Shown here piece after piece: positions 1-8,296 of a DNA stretch of 64,000 nt. Source of the stretch: Palsa-883 sp963826975 (GTDB taxonomy: Bacteria; Pseudomonadota; Alphaproteobacteria; Acetobacterales; Acetobacteraceae); the NCBI GenBank assembly GCA_963826975.1, contig CAWGZJ010000005.1:372001-436000 (forward strand), written 5' to 3'. Each line of letters opens with the position of its first letter. Positions within the stretch are counted from its first letter, which is position 1. The position numbers were made by a program, and so were the translations under genes. The notes under the pieces are model-generated. The model was not told the origin of the DNA. It saw only the letters and a program-made list of their open reading frames with translations, and did not search any database.

Positions 1-1
1 C

Positions 2-163
2 ACGTCGCCACGCACCATCGGCCCGGAAGCGCTGGCCGCCGAGGCGCTGCACGCAATGAACGCCCGCGAACGCCTTATCACCAGCCTGTTCGTGGTGGAC
101 ACCGGCGGCCGGCCAGTCGGCATCCTGCACGTGCACGACCTGCTGCGTGCCGGGATCGCCTGA
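2..163 (+). CDS. kdsD: Arabinose-5-phosphate isomerase, C-terminal end (partial)
   Basis: Only the last 53 residues lie in the window, running in frame from base 2 to a TGA. The segment fits the end of a second CBS domain: it contains the run FVVDTGGRPVGILHVHDLLR, typical of the closing CBS motif of KdsD/KpsF/GutQ enzymes. KdsD converts ribulose-5-phosphate to arabinose-5-phosphate, the first step toward Kdo of LPS inner core. The call rests mainly on this CBS end and on its position directly before lptC-lptA-lptB, where kdsD sits in many proteobacteria. The catalytic SIS domain is off the window, so another CBS-ending protein cannot be fully excluded. Confidence 0.75.
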   Translation, partial: TSPRTIGPEALAAEALHAMNARERLITSLFVVDTGGRPVGILHVHDLLRAGIA

Positions 164-194
164 GCGCCAGGAAGTGGACGAAGCGGACACAGCC

Positions 195-1028
195 ATGGCG
201 AACCCTCCAGTCTCCACCCATTCTCCGGCGGCCCGCTCGCCTGCGCCCCGCTCCGCCGAGCCCCGTCCGGCCGCCCCCCGCTCCGCCGAGCCGCGTTCCG
301 CCACGCCCCGCTCCGCCGAGCCTCGCTCCGCCCAGCCCCGTTCCGCCGAGCCCCGTTCCGCCGAAGCCGTCAGCGCGGGGCGGACGCTGATCGCCGCATC
401 CGACAGAACGCGCCGACGGGCGCACGTGCGGGACCTGGAGCGGCGGCGCCACATGATCATGCTGGCAAAATGGGTCCTGCCTGCCGTGGCGCTCGCCCTG
501 CTGTGCACCGTTGCGGCGTGGCCCGAGGTCGAGCGGCTCGAAACCAGCGCGCGGATCGCCGGCGCGCGCGTCATGGCCGACGTGGCCGCCGCGCGGGTGA
601 CCGGCGCGGTCTACCACAGCATCGATGCGCAAGGCCGGCCCTACACGCTGACCGCGACCGTCGCCCAGCAGGATGGTCCCGAGCGCATCAACCTGACCAC
701 GCCGAAGGGTGACATCACCTTGCAGAACGGCACCTGGATGATGGTGAAGGGGAAGCAGGGCGTGTTCATCCAGCACAAGAACCTGCTCGACCTGTCGCAC
801 GACGTCACCCTGTACCGCGACGACGGCACGACATTGGTGACCGCCAGCGCGTCGCTTGACCTGACCCGCGGAGCGGCGGCCGGTGCCGACCCGGTGCACG
901 CCGAAGGGCCGTTCGGCACGCTCGACGCGCAGGGCGGCTTCACCGCCACCGACAAGGGAACCTCGATCGAGTTCGCCGGCCCGGCAACAATGGTGCTGAA
1001 CGGCGCGACGCCGGGCGGGCCAAAATGA
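195..1028 (+). CDS. lptC: LPS export ABC transporter periplasmic protein LptC
   Basis: LptC is the bitopic inner-membrane partner that passes LPS from the LptBFG extractor to LptA. The chosen ATG gives 277 residues; a GTG at 147 would overlap kdsD and is less likely. After the start come about 60 residues of low complexity with a repeated S-A-E-P-R motif. A single membrane anchor (MLAKWVLPAVALALLCTVAA) follows at about residues 92-112. The periplasmic beta-jellyroll follows, with the run INLTTPKGDITLQNGTWMMV. The Pro/Ala/Arg-rich cytoplasmic extension is longer than usual for LptC, which is normally about 190-220 residues. The stop overlaps the lptA start by four bases (ATGA), indicating translational coupling. 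Confidence 0.88.
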   Translation: MANPPVSTHSPAARSPAPRSAEPRPAAPRSAEPRSATPRSAEPRSAQPRSAEPRSAEAVSAGRTLIAASDRTRRRAHVRDLERRRHMIMLAKWVLPAVALALLCTVAAWPEVERLETSARIAGARVMADVAAARVTGAVYHSIDAQGRPYTLTATVAQQDGPERINLTTPKGDITLQNGTWMMVKGKQGVFIQHKNLLDLSHDVTLYRDDGTTLVTASASLDLTRGAAAGADPVHAEGPFGTLDAQGGFTATDKGTSIEFAGPATMVLNGATPGGPK

Positions 1029-2347
1029 CCCGGCTGGCCGGTGGGTTCGGCCTGCTGCTGGTCTCGGCGCTGGTCGCCGCCAGCCACGCCGCGTCCGCGC
1101 AGCCGCTCGATCTGTCGCAGGGCGGCCCGATCACGATCACCGCGCGCGACGGTCTCGAATGGCACCAGGCGCAGCAGGAGGTGATCGCCCTCGGCGATGC
1201 GCGCGCGGTGCGCCAGAACGTAACCGTCACCGCCGACCGGCTGATCGCCTTTTACCGCAAGAAGGCCGAGCCTAATGCATCCCAGCCGGGCACATCCCAA
1301 CCGGGCACATCCCAACCGGGCACATCAACACAAAGCGGCGCCCAAGGTCACCTGACGGCGGGGCAACCGGGGGCGGGGCAGCCGGTGGCGGCGCACCCGG
1401 CGGCGGCGCAATCGGGCCTCGCCGCGGCGGACGCCGAGGATAACGGGGGCACCGAGATCTATCGGCTGCGGGCCGAGGGGAACGTGCATATTTTCACCGC
1501 CACCGACCACGCCCAGGGCGACGCCGCGGTCTACGACATCGACCAGGCGGTGATGGTGATGACCGGACACAACCTGCGGCTGACCACGCCGAACGATGTG
1601 CTGACCTCGCGCGACACGATGGAATACTGGCCGCAGAAGCACATGGCGGTGGCCCGCGGCAACGCCGTCGTCGTCACCAAGGACGCGCGCCGTGTCGCCG
1701 CGGACGTGCTGGTCGCCTACACCACCCCCACGGCAACCCCAGGGGCACAAGGCGCGGCCTCGGGACCCGCGAAACCTCCATCGAAGCCCACTCCGGCCAG
1801 CTCGCCGCCCGGATCCCACCCAGCCGGCTCCAACGATGACCTGCAATCGTCGGGCAAGCTCGAGAAGGTCGAGGCGTTCGGCCACGTCTCGGTCCGCACC
1901 CCGACCGACACCGCGATCGGCGAACGCGCCGTCTATGTCCCGGATACCGGCATCGCGCGGCTGGCGGGCAACGTGCGCATTACCCGTGGCCAGAACCAAC
2001 TGGATGGGCAGGAGGCGGAGGTGAACATGAACACCGGTATCGCGCGCCTGCTGCGCAGCGATGCGGAACGGGTGACCGGGCTGATGGTGCCGAACGACGC
2101 CAGCAACCGCGACCTGTCGAGCCTGGGAAACCAGCCGCCCGGTACTGCCAATCAATCGGGCAATCAAGCGGGCAATCAAGCGGGCACGCAACCGGGCACT
2201 CAAACGGGCAAACACCCGGGCAGCCAACCGGCCAACCAGTCCGGCGCCCAATCCGGCAATGCGTCCGCCAGCCAACCCGGCAGTCCACCCGGCGACCTAC
2301 CCGCCAGCCCGCCCAGCGCCAGCAACCCCACCGGAGGCCACCCGTGA
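1025..2347 (+). CDS. lptA: LPS transport periplasmic protein LptA (OstA-like), with long low-complexity insertions
   Basis: LptA forms the periplasmic bridge that carries LPS to LptDE. A signal peptide is visible (residues 1-25, LLLVSALVAASHAASA then Q). OstA-type beta-strands follow, for example VTADRLIAFYRKK, IYRLRAEGNVHIF and the late GNVRITRGQNQLDGQEAEVN. At 440 residues it is about twice the usual LptA length. The excess is an internal Gly/Gln/Pro/Ala-rich stretch (about residues 80-140), a Pro/Ser-rich spacer (about 240-280) and a C-terminal tail of NQ-AG-NQ-AG type repeats (about 365-440). The overlaps with lptC upstream and lptB downstream (GTGA) place it in a tight lpt operon. Whether the insertions are displayed as flexible linkers is not known. 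Confidence 0.88.
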   Translation: MTRLAGGFGLLLVSALVAASHAASAQPLDLSQGGPITITARDGLEWHQAQQEVIALGDARAVRQNVTVTADRLIAFYRKKAEPNASQPGTSQPGTSQPGTSTQSGAQGHLTAGQPGAGQPVAAHPAAAQSGLAAADAEDNGGTEIYRLRAEGNVHIFTATDHAQGDAAVYDIDQAVMVMTGHNLRLTTPNDVLTSRDTMEYWPQKHMAVARGNAVVVTKDARRVAADVLVAYTTPTATPGAQGAASGPAKPPSKPTPASSPPGSHPAGSNDDLQSSGKLEKVEAFGHVSVRTPTDTAIGERAVYVPDTGIARLAGNVRITRGQNQLDGQEAEVNMNTGIARLLRSDAERVTGLMVPNDASNRDLSSLGNQPPGTANQSGNQAGNQAGTQPGTQTGKHPGSQPANQSGAQSGNASASQPGSPPGDLPASPPSASNPTGGHP

Positions 2348-3102
2348 CCGACACCACCGAGTTCCGCGTCGTGCCCGGCACGGCCGGGCTGATGGCACAT
2401 GGCGTCGGCAAGACCTACAAGCGCCGCCCGGTGGTGCGGAACGTCTCGATCAACGTGCACCGCGGCGAGGCGGTCGGGCTGCTGGGGCCGAACGGCGCCG
2501 GCAAGACCACGACGTTCTACATGATCATCGGCCTGGTGCATCCCGACACCGGCTGGATCAGCCTGGACGGCACCGAGATCACCACCCTGCCGATGTACCG
2601 CCGTGCCCGCCTGGGCATTGGCTACCTGCCGCAGGAGGCCAGCGTGTTCCGTGGCCTGACGGTCGAGCAGAACATCATGGCCGCCCTTGAGGTGGCCGAG
2701 CCCGAGCCGGACCGGCGTCATCAGATGCTGGATGAGCTGATGGCGGAGTTCGGCATCAGCCACCTGCGGCGCACCGGCGCGCTGGCATTGTCGGGCGGCG
2801 AGCGGCGCCGCGTCGAGATCGCCCGCGCGCTCGCCACCCAGCCAAACTACATCCTGCTCGACGAGCCGCTGGCCGGCATCGACCCGATCGCGGTCAGCGA
2901 AATCCGTGAGCTGGTCTCCCACCTGAAGCACCGCGGCATCGGCGTGCTGATCACCGACCACAACGTGCGCGAGACGCTCGGGTTCATCGATCGTGCCTAC
3001 ATCATGCATGACGGCAAGGTGCTGATGGAGGGTCGTCCCGCCGAGGTCGTGGCGCACCAGGATGTGCGCCGCGTGTACCTTGGGGAAAGGTTCAGCCTCT
3101 AA
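2344..3102 (+). CDS. lptB: LPS export ABC transporter ATPase LptB
   Basis: This is the cytoplasmic ATPase that powers LPS extraction with LptF and LptG. The 252-residue protein shows Walker A GPNGAGKTT (48-56), Q-loop YLPQEAS (94-100), signature LSGGERRR (about 149-156), Walker B YILLDEP (about 169-175) and an H-switch in LITDHNVRE. The C-terminal end YLGERFSL is close to the LptB ending. It starts at a GTG overlapping the lptA stop. lptB followed by rpoN is a conserved proteobacterial arrangement. Confidence 0.96.
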   Translation: MTDTTEFRVVPGTAGLMAHGVGKTYKRRPVVRNVSINVHRGEAVGLLGPNGAGKTTTFYMIIGLVHPDTGWISLDGTEITTLPMYRRARLGIGYLPQEASVFRGLTVEQNIMAALEVAEPEPDRRHQMLDELMAEFGISHLRRTGALALSGGERRRVEIARALATQPNYILLDEPLAGIDPIAVSEIRELVSHLKHRGIGVLITDHNVRETLGFIDRAYIMHDGKVLMEGRPAEVVAHQDVRRVYLGERFSL

Positions 3103-3179
3103 CATGGTGCCATGAACACCCTGCTTTCCTGGTCCGGCCGGTTTTCCCGGCACGGACCACCAGCGCCCGGATTGCGCAA

Positions 3180-4682
3180 ATGGCGATAGGTCCGCGCCTC
3201 GACCTGCGCCAGTCGCAGACGCTGGTGATGACGCCGCAGCTTCGCCAGGCGATCAAGCTGCTGCAGTTTTCCAACATCGAGGTGGGCGCGTTCGTCGAGG
3301 AGGAGCTGGAGCGCAATCCGCTGCTGGAGCGTGACGAGCGTGACCAGGGGATGCCCGCCGAACGGGCCGCGCCGGATCAGGTGGTGGGCGTCAACGGACA
3401 CGCGACGGACGCCGCCGAGATGGCGCGCTCGGAAATCCTGCCGACCGAGGCAGCCTCGCCGCTGGATATGGGCGACGCCGAGACATACGACGCCGGCGGC
3501 GCGGCGGACGGCGCGCCGAGCAGCTTCGCCAAGGACAGAAGCGGCGGCAGCGCGGATTTCAGCGATGACGATCGCGATATCGGCGATTTCGCGGAAACCC
3601 GCCGCAACCTGCGCGATTACCTGGGCGAGCAGCTTCGGCTGAGCTTCAACGACCCGGTGGACCGGATCATCGGCGCGCACCTGATCGCGCTGCTGTGCCC
3701 GGCCGGGCGGCTGACGGCGCGGCCAGAGGACATCGCCACGGCAATGGCAATCCCGCTGGAGCGCGTCGAGGCGGTGCGCGCGGTCATGCTGCGCTTCGAT
3801 CCCGTGGGCCTGTTCGCCGTCGACCTGCGCGAGTGCCTCGCGGCGCAACTCGCCGAGCGCAATCGGCTGGACCCGGCGATGGCGACGCTGCTGGACAACC
3901 TGGAACTGCTGGCGCGGCGCGAGACGCGGCGGCTGATGGCGCTGTGTGGCGTCGACGCCGAGGATCTGACGCAGATGATCAGCGAGATCCGCGCGCTGGA
4001 TCCGAAGCCCGCCGCCGGCTTCGACACCATGCCGGCACAGTCGGTGGTGCCCGATCTGCTGATGCGGGCGATGCCGGACGGCACCTGGTTCATCGAACTG
4101 AACCCGGAAACCCTGCCCCGCGTGCTGGTGAACGAACGGTTCTACGCGCGCGTGGTGCCGCGGGCGGGCAAGGAGGACAAGGCGTTCCTGAGCGAACAGC
4201 TGGCCAGCGCCAACTGGCTGGTGAAGTCGCTGCAACAGCGCAGCCAGACCATCCTGAAGGTGGCGGTGGAGATCATCCGCCAGCAGGATGCGTTCTTCCG
4301 CCACGGCGTGGCCTATCTGCGCCCGCTGATCCTGCGCGATATCGCCACCCTGGTGGAGATGCACGAGAGCACGGTCAGCCGCGTGACGGCGAACAAATAC
4401 ATGGCAACGCCACGCGGGACGTTCGAGCTGAAGTATTTCTTCACCACGGCGATCTCGGCGACCATGGGTGGCGACGCGCACTCGGCCGAGGCGGTGCGTC
4501 ACCGGATCCGCACGATGGTCATCAATGAGCCGCCGGACGCCGTGCTGTCGGATGACGCGATCGTTGTGGCGCTGCGCGAGGAAGGCGTGGACATCGCCCG
4601 GCGGACCGTGGCCAAATATCGCGAGGCGCTGCGCATTCCCAACTCCGCGCAGCGCAAGCGCGAGAAGGCCGTGCCGGCCTGA
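3180..4682 (+). CDS. rpoN: RNA polymerase sigma-54 factor
   Basis: Sigma-54 directs RNA polymerase to -24/-12 promoters and needs AAA+ activators. Region I is intact: Gln/Leu-rich residues 1-50 with SQTLVMTPQLRQAIKLLQFS. An acidic region II follows (about 55-140), then the core-binding part, the HTH region (about 390-410, LVEMHESTVSRVTANKYM) and the diagnostic RpoN box ARRTVAKYRE (about 473-482). The 500-residue length is normal. It lies 77 bases after lptB and 50 bases before hpf, the usual lptB-rpoN-hpf order. No in-frame ATG lies further upstream in a plausible context. Confidence 0.96.
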   Translation: MAIGPRLDLRQSQTLVMTPQLRQAIKLLQFSNIEVGAFVEEELERNPLLERDERDQGMPAERAAPDQVVGVNGHATDAAEMARSEILPTEAASPLDMGDAETYDAGGAADGAPSSFAKDRSGGSADFSDDDRDIGDFAETRRNLRDYLGEQLRLSFNDPVDRIIGAHLIALLCPAGRLTARPEDIATAMAIPLERVEAVRAVMLRFDPVGLFAVDLRECLAAQLAERNRLDPAMATLLDNLELLARRETRRLMALCGVDAEDLTQMISEIRALDPKPAAGFDTMPAQSVVPDLLMRAMPDGTWFIELNPETLPRVLVNERFYARVVPRAGKEDKAFLSEQLASANWLVKSLQQRSQTILKVAVEIIRQQDAFFRHGVAYLRPLILRDIATLVEMHESTVSRVTANKYMATPRGTFELKYFFTTAISATMGGDAHSAEAVRHRIRTMVINEPPDAVLSDDAIVVALREEGVDIARRTVAKYREALRIPNSAQRKREKAVPA

Positions 4683-4732
4683 CATAAGGCGGCCCCACGG
4701 CCTCCCCGCCCAACGAACGCGGGAGAAGAGCC

Positions 4733-5317
4733 ATGCAGATCACGGTTTCCGGCAAGCAGGTCGACCTGTCAGACGCGCTGCAAACGCGCGTCGTCGCCCA
4801 ACTTGATGGTGTCGCCGGCAAATACTTCGATCATGCGCTGGAGGCGCACGTGACGTTCGGCCGGGCACGCAGCTTCTTCACCTGCGACATCAACCTGCAT
4901 GCCGGGCGCGGCCTGACGCTGCGCGCCGAGGGCGAGGCGGCGGACGCGCACGGCGCATTCGACGACGCCGCGGAACACATCGCCAAGCGCCTGCGCCGCT
5001 ACCGCCGCCGGGTGAACGACCACGCGCGCGACCTTGCCAATCGCGAGCGTGGGGAAGCGGCGCGGCAATACATGCTGCGCCAGGAAACCGACGCCGACAC
5101 CGGCCGTGGCACGAATGGCGGTGGGAACGGCGCCCTCGCCAGGGTGATCGCCGAGCATCCGGTGGAAATCCTGCGGCTGACGCTTGACGAGGCGCTCATG
5201 CACCTCGATCTGCAGGACCAACTCGTCTTGATGTTCCGCGACCGTCACAGCGGCAGGGTGAACGTGGTGTATAGAAACGGTGATGGAATGTTAGGCTGGA
5301 TCGATCCCGCGACGTAG
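4733..5317 (+). CDS. hpf: Ribosome hibernation-promoting factor, long form
   Basis: Long HPF binds the 30S A/P site and dimerises 70S ribosomes into inactive 100S particles in stationary phase. The S30AE domain occupies residues 1-100 (MQITVSGKQVDLSDALQTRV, VTFGRARSFFTCDINLHAGR). A charged linker follows. The C-terminal dimerisation domain is at about 138-194, with the run DLQDQLVLMFRDRHSGRVNV. The 194-residue length matches long HPF rather than the short gammaproteobacterial form. It follows rpoN by 50 bases with a GGGAGAAGAG ribosome-binding stretch. Confidence 0.94.
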   Translation: MQITVSGKQVDLSDALQTRVVAQLDGVAGKYFDHALEAHVTFGRARSFFTCDINLHAGRGLTLRAEGEAADAHGAFDDAAEHIAKRLRRYRRRVNDHARDLANRERGEAARQYMLRQETDADTGRGTNGGGNGALARVIAEHPVEILRLTLDEALMHLDLQDQLVLMFRDRHSGRVNVVYRNGDGMLGWIDPAT

Positions 5318-5365
5318 TGGTTGTTCCAACGGCCCCAAACATTAACGCACGGGCCGCTACACCCC

Positions 5366-5396
5366 GTCATACCGGCGAAGGCCGGTATCCACGACT
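5366..5396 (+). repeat. REP-like palindromic element (uninterrupted copy)
   Basis: A GTCATACCGGC / GCCGGTATCCACGAC hairpin (perfect 8-base arms at 5369-5376 and 5381-5388, loop GAAG) is followed by a T-run at 5396-5402. The same motif, on either strand, recurs at 51995, 52729, 55711 and 57674. Further bases to about 5436, including a partial inverted copy ending in CCGTGGAT, resemble the joined exons around both group II introns, so this is a relative of their empty target. It lies just after hpf and may also act as a transcription terminator. Confidence 0.8.
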
Positions 5397-5606
5397 TTTT
5401 TTGCCGCAGCGAAGCCGAGCCGTGGATAACGCCGATCGCCGCCACCCGGGCAAACGCCCAAAGGAACGCCTCGGTCCACTCTTCGTGGCCGAGGCGTGGC
5501 GATAGCCAGGAGAAATGCACGCGGTTGTAGGCAGCCTGGACCTGCCTCGGACGCGACCCTTGCTCTGTCGTTACGTCGCGGGCCGCTGCCGCAATCGCGC
5601 GTCGGC

Positions 5607-5873
5607 TCAGTGCACCAGCGCGGGCATCATCTCATGCTGCACGATCAGCGCCATCGCTACATCCAGCCCACCCGTCAGCGCCATCGGCGTGCCGTTCGCG
5701 GCGTGGATGGCAAAACCCTGGGTGCCGTTGACCTCGACTGGCTTCACATACGCGATGCGCGCAATGCCCAGTTCGGCAAGCTGCTCCGCGGAGATGTGGC
5801 GAATGTCAACGTTGACCGGCATCACAAGCTGCTCGGTCGAGTCATCGCTGTTGTTCTGTCTGTCGGTATTCAT
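5607..5873 (-). CDS. DUF1150 family protein
   Basis: This small alphaproteobacterial protein of 88 residues has no assigned biochemical activity. The start at 5873 (MNTDRQNN) is preceded by AAAGGA at good spacing; an upstream in-frame extension lacks support. The core contains AELGIARIAYVKPVEVNG and the ending ALIVQHEMMPALVH, both fitting DUF1150 proteins as I know them. It is 75 bases downstream of hsp20 on the same strand. That hsp20-DUF1150 pairing recurs in alphaproteobacteria and suggests a heat-stress-linked role. Confidence 0.82.
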   Translation of the reverse strand: MNTDRQNNSDDSTEQLVMPVNVDIRHISAEQLAELGIARIAYVKPVEVNGTQGFAIHAANGTPMALTGGLDVAMALIVQHEMMPALVH

Positions 5874-5948
5874 TGTCAAAGTCCTTTCCCGTCCCCGGCC
5901 CGCTGTCGCGGCACCGGTATTCCCAGGCACTCGCTTGGTCGCCGTTCG

Positions 5949-6410
5949 TCACTTGGCGCTGGTGTCAACCGTCCGCACGCGCGCCGGCATGCTGGTCTGC
6001 GTCGGCCGGCTGATCTCGATCGTGCGCACCCGCGTTTCCGGTTGCGGTCGCGCCAAGTCGATATGCAGCAGGCCGTTGTCGAGCCAGGCCCCTTTCACCT
6101 CGATCCCCTCGGCCATCACGAAAGCCCGCTGAAACTGCCGCGCGGCAATGCCGCGATGCAGAAACACACGCCCCTGGCTGTCGTCCGCCTGGCGGCCGCG
6201 GATCACCAGTTGGTTGTCCTCCTGGGTCAGCTGCAGCTCGTCCATCGTAAACCCGGCAACAGCGAGCGTAATGCGCAGCCCGTTCGGGCCAATCTGCTCG
6301 ATGTTGTAGGGCGGGTACCCGTCGTTCGAAGCCTTCGACGCACGCTCGAGCATCTGTTCGAGATGGTCGAAACCCAAAAACAGCGGCGAGGTAAACACCC
6401 TGGGCGTCAT
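5949..6410 (-). CDS. Small heat shock protein, Hsp20/IbpA type
   Basis: This is an ATP-independent holdase that keeps unfolding proteins soluble for refolding by DnaK/ClpB. The 153-residue sequence has an N-terminal arm with FDHLEQMLERA. The alpha-crystallin domain spans about residues 33-135, with NGLRITLAVAGFTMDELQLT, the G-R-Q-A turn, FLHRGIAARQFQRAF and the closing A-x-x-x-x-G-x-L motif (AWLDNGLLHIDLARPQPE). A strong GGAGG ribosome-binding site lies at 6416-6422. The upstream leader may be an RNA thermometer (see the next entry). It is probably co-transcribed with the DUF1150 gene. Confidence 0.95.
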   Translation of the reverse strand: MTPRVFTSPLFLGFDHLEQMLERASKASNDGYPPYNIEQIGPNGLRITLAVAGFTMDELQLTQEDNQLVIRGRQADDSQGRVFLHRGIAARQFQRAFVMAEGIEVKGAWLDNGLLHIDLARPQPETRVRTIEISRPTQTSMPARVRTVDTSAK

Positions 6411-6498
6411 AAGCTCCCTCCTACGAGCGAAGCGCTACCGAAACCCTTACGGCATCCCGGTAGCGCACTATTTTGGAGCGCCTGCGCCGGATGCAAGG
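6411..6498 (-). promoter_or_regulatory. hsp20 leader: possible RpoH promoter and ROSE-like thermometer
   Basis: On the minus strand a CTTGCAT box (6491-6497) and a CCAAAATA box (6469-6476) are separated by 14 bases, roughly the layout of alphaproteobacterial heat-shock sigma promoters. The leader then has a 9-base inverted repeat, GCGCTACCG (6432-6440 and 6458-6466). Near the start codon, GCTTC can pair with GGAGC overlapping the Shine-Dalgarno. Short hairpins that mask the ribosome-binding site of hsp20 genes are known as ROSE elements in alphaproteobacteria. The assignment here is inference from layout only. Confidence 0.35.
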
Positions 6499-6504
6499 CC
6501 CGCA

Positions 6505-6797
6505 AGGCCGCCACGCGACGGAAGCAAGGCCGGGGCGCTGCCCCGGACCCCGCCAGGGGGCTTTGCCCCCCTGGACCCCCCACCAAAGGCGGAGCCTTTG
6601 GGATCCATTCATTTTGTTTGGGGCACGGGAGAGGGCACTGGGCCGGCCTGGGCTCTCTCCCGTGCCCCAAACAACGGACGGGTTCCAAGGGCTCCGCCCT
6701 TGAAGGGGCTTGGGCCGCGAAGCGGACCAAGGGGGCAGAGCCCCTTGGTGGGGTCCGGGGCAACGCCCCCGGCCTTGCTTCCGTCGCGTGGCCGGTT
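6505..6797. repeat. Large imperfect palindrome between hsp20 and def
   Basis: The left half (CCACGCGACGGAAGCAAGGC, then paired GGGGC/GCCCC blocks) is mirrored by the right half ending GCCTTGCTTCCGTCGCGTGG. The centre is near the paired TTTGGGGCACGGGAGAG / CTCTCCCGTGCCCCAAA blocks. Several nested hairpins of GGGGCTCTGCCCC type lie inside. The sub-block CTTGGGCCGCGAAGCGGACC recurs at 63697-63716. No plausible coding sequence spans the stretch. It separates two divergent genes and could form a cruciform or act as an insulator. Confidence 0.75.
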
Positions 6798-6831
6798 TGT
6801 GGACGTTGATCCGATGGGGCCGGGAAGCTAA

Positions 6832-7380
6832 ATGCGCGGGATGCTCGATACGATTGGCGAAAAGCTGCCCATCCTATTGGTCCCCGACCCGATCCTGAAG
6901 GCCAAGTGCCGGCGGGTCGGGCCGCAGGACGACGAAGTGGTGCGTGCGTTATTGCCGCGCATGTTCGCCACGATGTACCAGGCGCCTGGCATTGGCCTGG
7001 CGGCGCCGCAGGTCGGCCAGAAGTTGCGGTTTATCGTGGTCGATGTTCAGCCGAACGAGGTGCGCCGGCCGATCGCGCTGATCAATCCGGAGATTGTCGC
7101 GCGCAGCAGCGAATTCGCAACGCGCGAGGAGGGTTGCCTGTCGTTGCCCGGCCAGTACGCCGACATCACCCGCCCCGCGCGGGTGAAGGTGCGATACCTG
7201 GACGAGACCGGCGCGCGCCACGAGATCGAGGCCGAGGGGTTGCTGTCGGCGTGTCTGCAGCACGAGATCGATCATTTGGATGGTGTATTGTTCGTTGACC
7301 ACCTGTCGGCACTGAAGCGCAACATCATCCTGCGCCGGCTGGCCAAGGAGTTGCGTCAGAAGCGCGATGAAGAGCGGTAG
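6832..7380 (+). CDS. def: Peptide deformylase
   Basis: This metalloenzyme removes the N-formyl group from nascent proteins. All three motifs are intact: GIGLAAPQVG (about 53-62), EEGCLSLPG with the metal-binding Cys at about 102, and QHEIDHLDG with metal-binding His at about 144 and 148 and the catalytic Glu between them. The length of 182 residues is normal. Two ATGs are possible (6832, or 6841 giving MLDTIGEK). It is followed by fmt, the enzyme that adds the formyl group, in the usual def-fmt operon. Confidence 0.97.
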   Translation: MRGMLDTIGEKLPILLVPDPILKAKCRRVGPQDDEVVRALLPRMFATMYQAPGIGLAAPQVGQKLRFIVVDVQPNEVRRPIALINPEIVARSSEFATREEGCLSLPGQYADITRPARVKVRYLDETGARHEIEAEGLLSACLQHEIDHLDGVLFVDHLSALKRNIILRRLAKELRQKRDEER

Positions 7381-7387
7381 CCGTGGC

Positions 7388-8296
7388 ATGCGCCTGGGCT
7401 TCATGGGCAGCCCCGATTTCGCCGTCCCGGCGCTGACGGCGCTGCATGACGCGGGGCATGTCGTTGCGGCGGTGTATTGCCAGCCGCCGCGGCCGGCCGG
7501 GCGTGGGCAGGCGGTGCACCCGTGTCCGGTGCAGTTGGCTGCCGAGCGGCTGGGGCTGGAGGTACGAACGCCGGCGCGGTTGCGTGGTGATGCGGCAGCG
7601 CAGGCAGACTTCGCGGCACTCGCGCTCGATGCCGCGGTGGTTGTGGCCTATGGGCTGATCCTGCCACCGGAATTTCTGACTGCGCCGCGGCACGGTTGCC
7701 TGAACATCCATGCCTCGCTGCTGCCGCGCTGGCGTGGTGCCGGGCCGATCCAGGCGGCGATCCTCGCGGGCGATACCGAAACCGGCGTGACCATCATGCG
7801 CATGGACCAGGGGCTGGACACCGGGCCGATGTTGCTGCGCGAGGCAGTGCCGATCGGCGCGACAACGACCGCCGCGGATCTGCACGACGCGCTGTCGAAG
7901 ATCGGCGCGCGACTGGTTCTGAGCGCGTTGGCGGACGACCCGCCGCCGGTGCCGCAGCCCGCCGCGGGTGCAACCTACGCACCGAAGCTGACCCGAGCGG
8001 ACGCGCGGATCGACTGGACGATGGACGCGATGGCGATCGAGCGGCGTGTGCGGGCATTCGATCCATGGCCGGGCACATTCACTCTGTTGGAGGGTACCAT
8101 GCTGAAGGTGTTGCGCGCGGCGGTGGCCGAGGGAGATGGCGAGCCTGGCGTGGTGCTGGATGACCGGCTGACCGTTGGTTGCGGCAGCGGAGCGTTGCGC
8201 TTGACGCGCGTGCAACTCGCCGGTCGAGCGCCGCTGGACGCCGACGCATTCTTGCGCGGACATGCCGTGGCTGCCGGCACGCGGCTCGGTCGATGA
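7388..8296 (+). CDS. fmt: Methionyl-tRNA formyltransferase
   Basis: The enzyme transfers a formyl group from 10-formyl-THF to initiator Met-tRNA. The protein begins MRLGFMGSPDFAVPALTAL, a canonical Fmt start, so the ATG at 7388 is preferred over an in-frame ATG at 7367 inside def. The catalytic block HGCLNIHASLLPRWRGAGPI holds the Asn and His, and the Asp lies in MDQGLDTGP. The C-terminal OB-fold domain begins near residue 205. At 302 residues it is of normal length. It is coupled to def. Confidence 0.96.
   Translation: MRLGFMGSPDFAVPALTALHDAGHVVAAVYCQPPRPAGRGQAVHPCPVQLAAERLGLEVRTPARLRGDAAAQADFAALALDAAVVVAYGLILPPEFLTAPRHGCLNIHASLLPRWRGAGPIQAAILAGDTETGVTIMRMDQGLDTGPMLLREAVPIGATTTAADLHDALSKIGARLVLSALADDPPPVPQPAAGATYAPKLTRADARIDWTMDAMAIERRVRAFDPWPGTFTLLEGTMLKVLRAAVAEGDGEPGVVLDDRLTVGCGSGALRLTRVQLAGRAPLDADAFLRGHAVAAGTRLGR

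Noticed and set aside
78..899. 273-codon minus-strand frame opposite lptC with Gly/Arg repeats
   Set aside because: The repeats are the complement of the S-A-E-P-R codons of lptC; no signal for a real gene.
5496..6809. 437-codon plus-strand frame across the DUF1150 and hsp20 genes
   Set aside because: It is antisense to two well-supported genes and continues into the palindrome; composition is Arg/His-rich with no family match.
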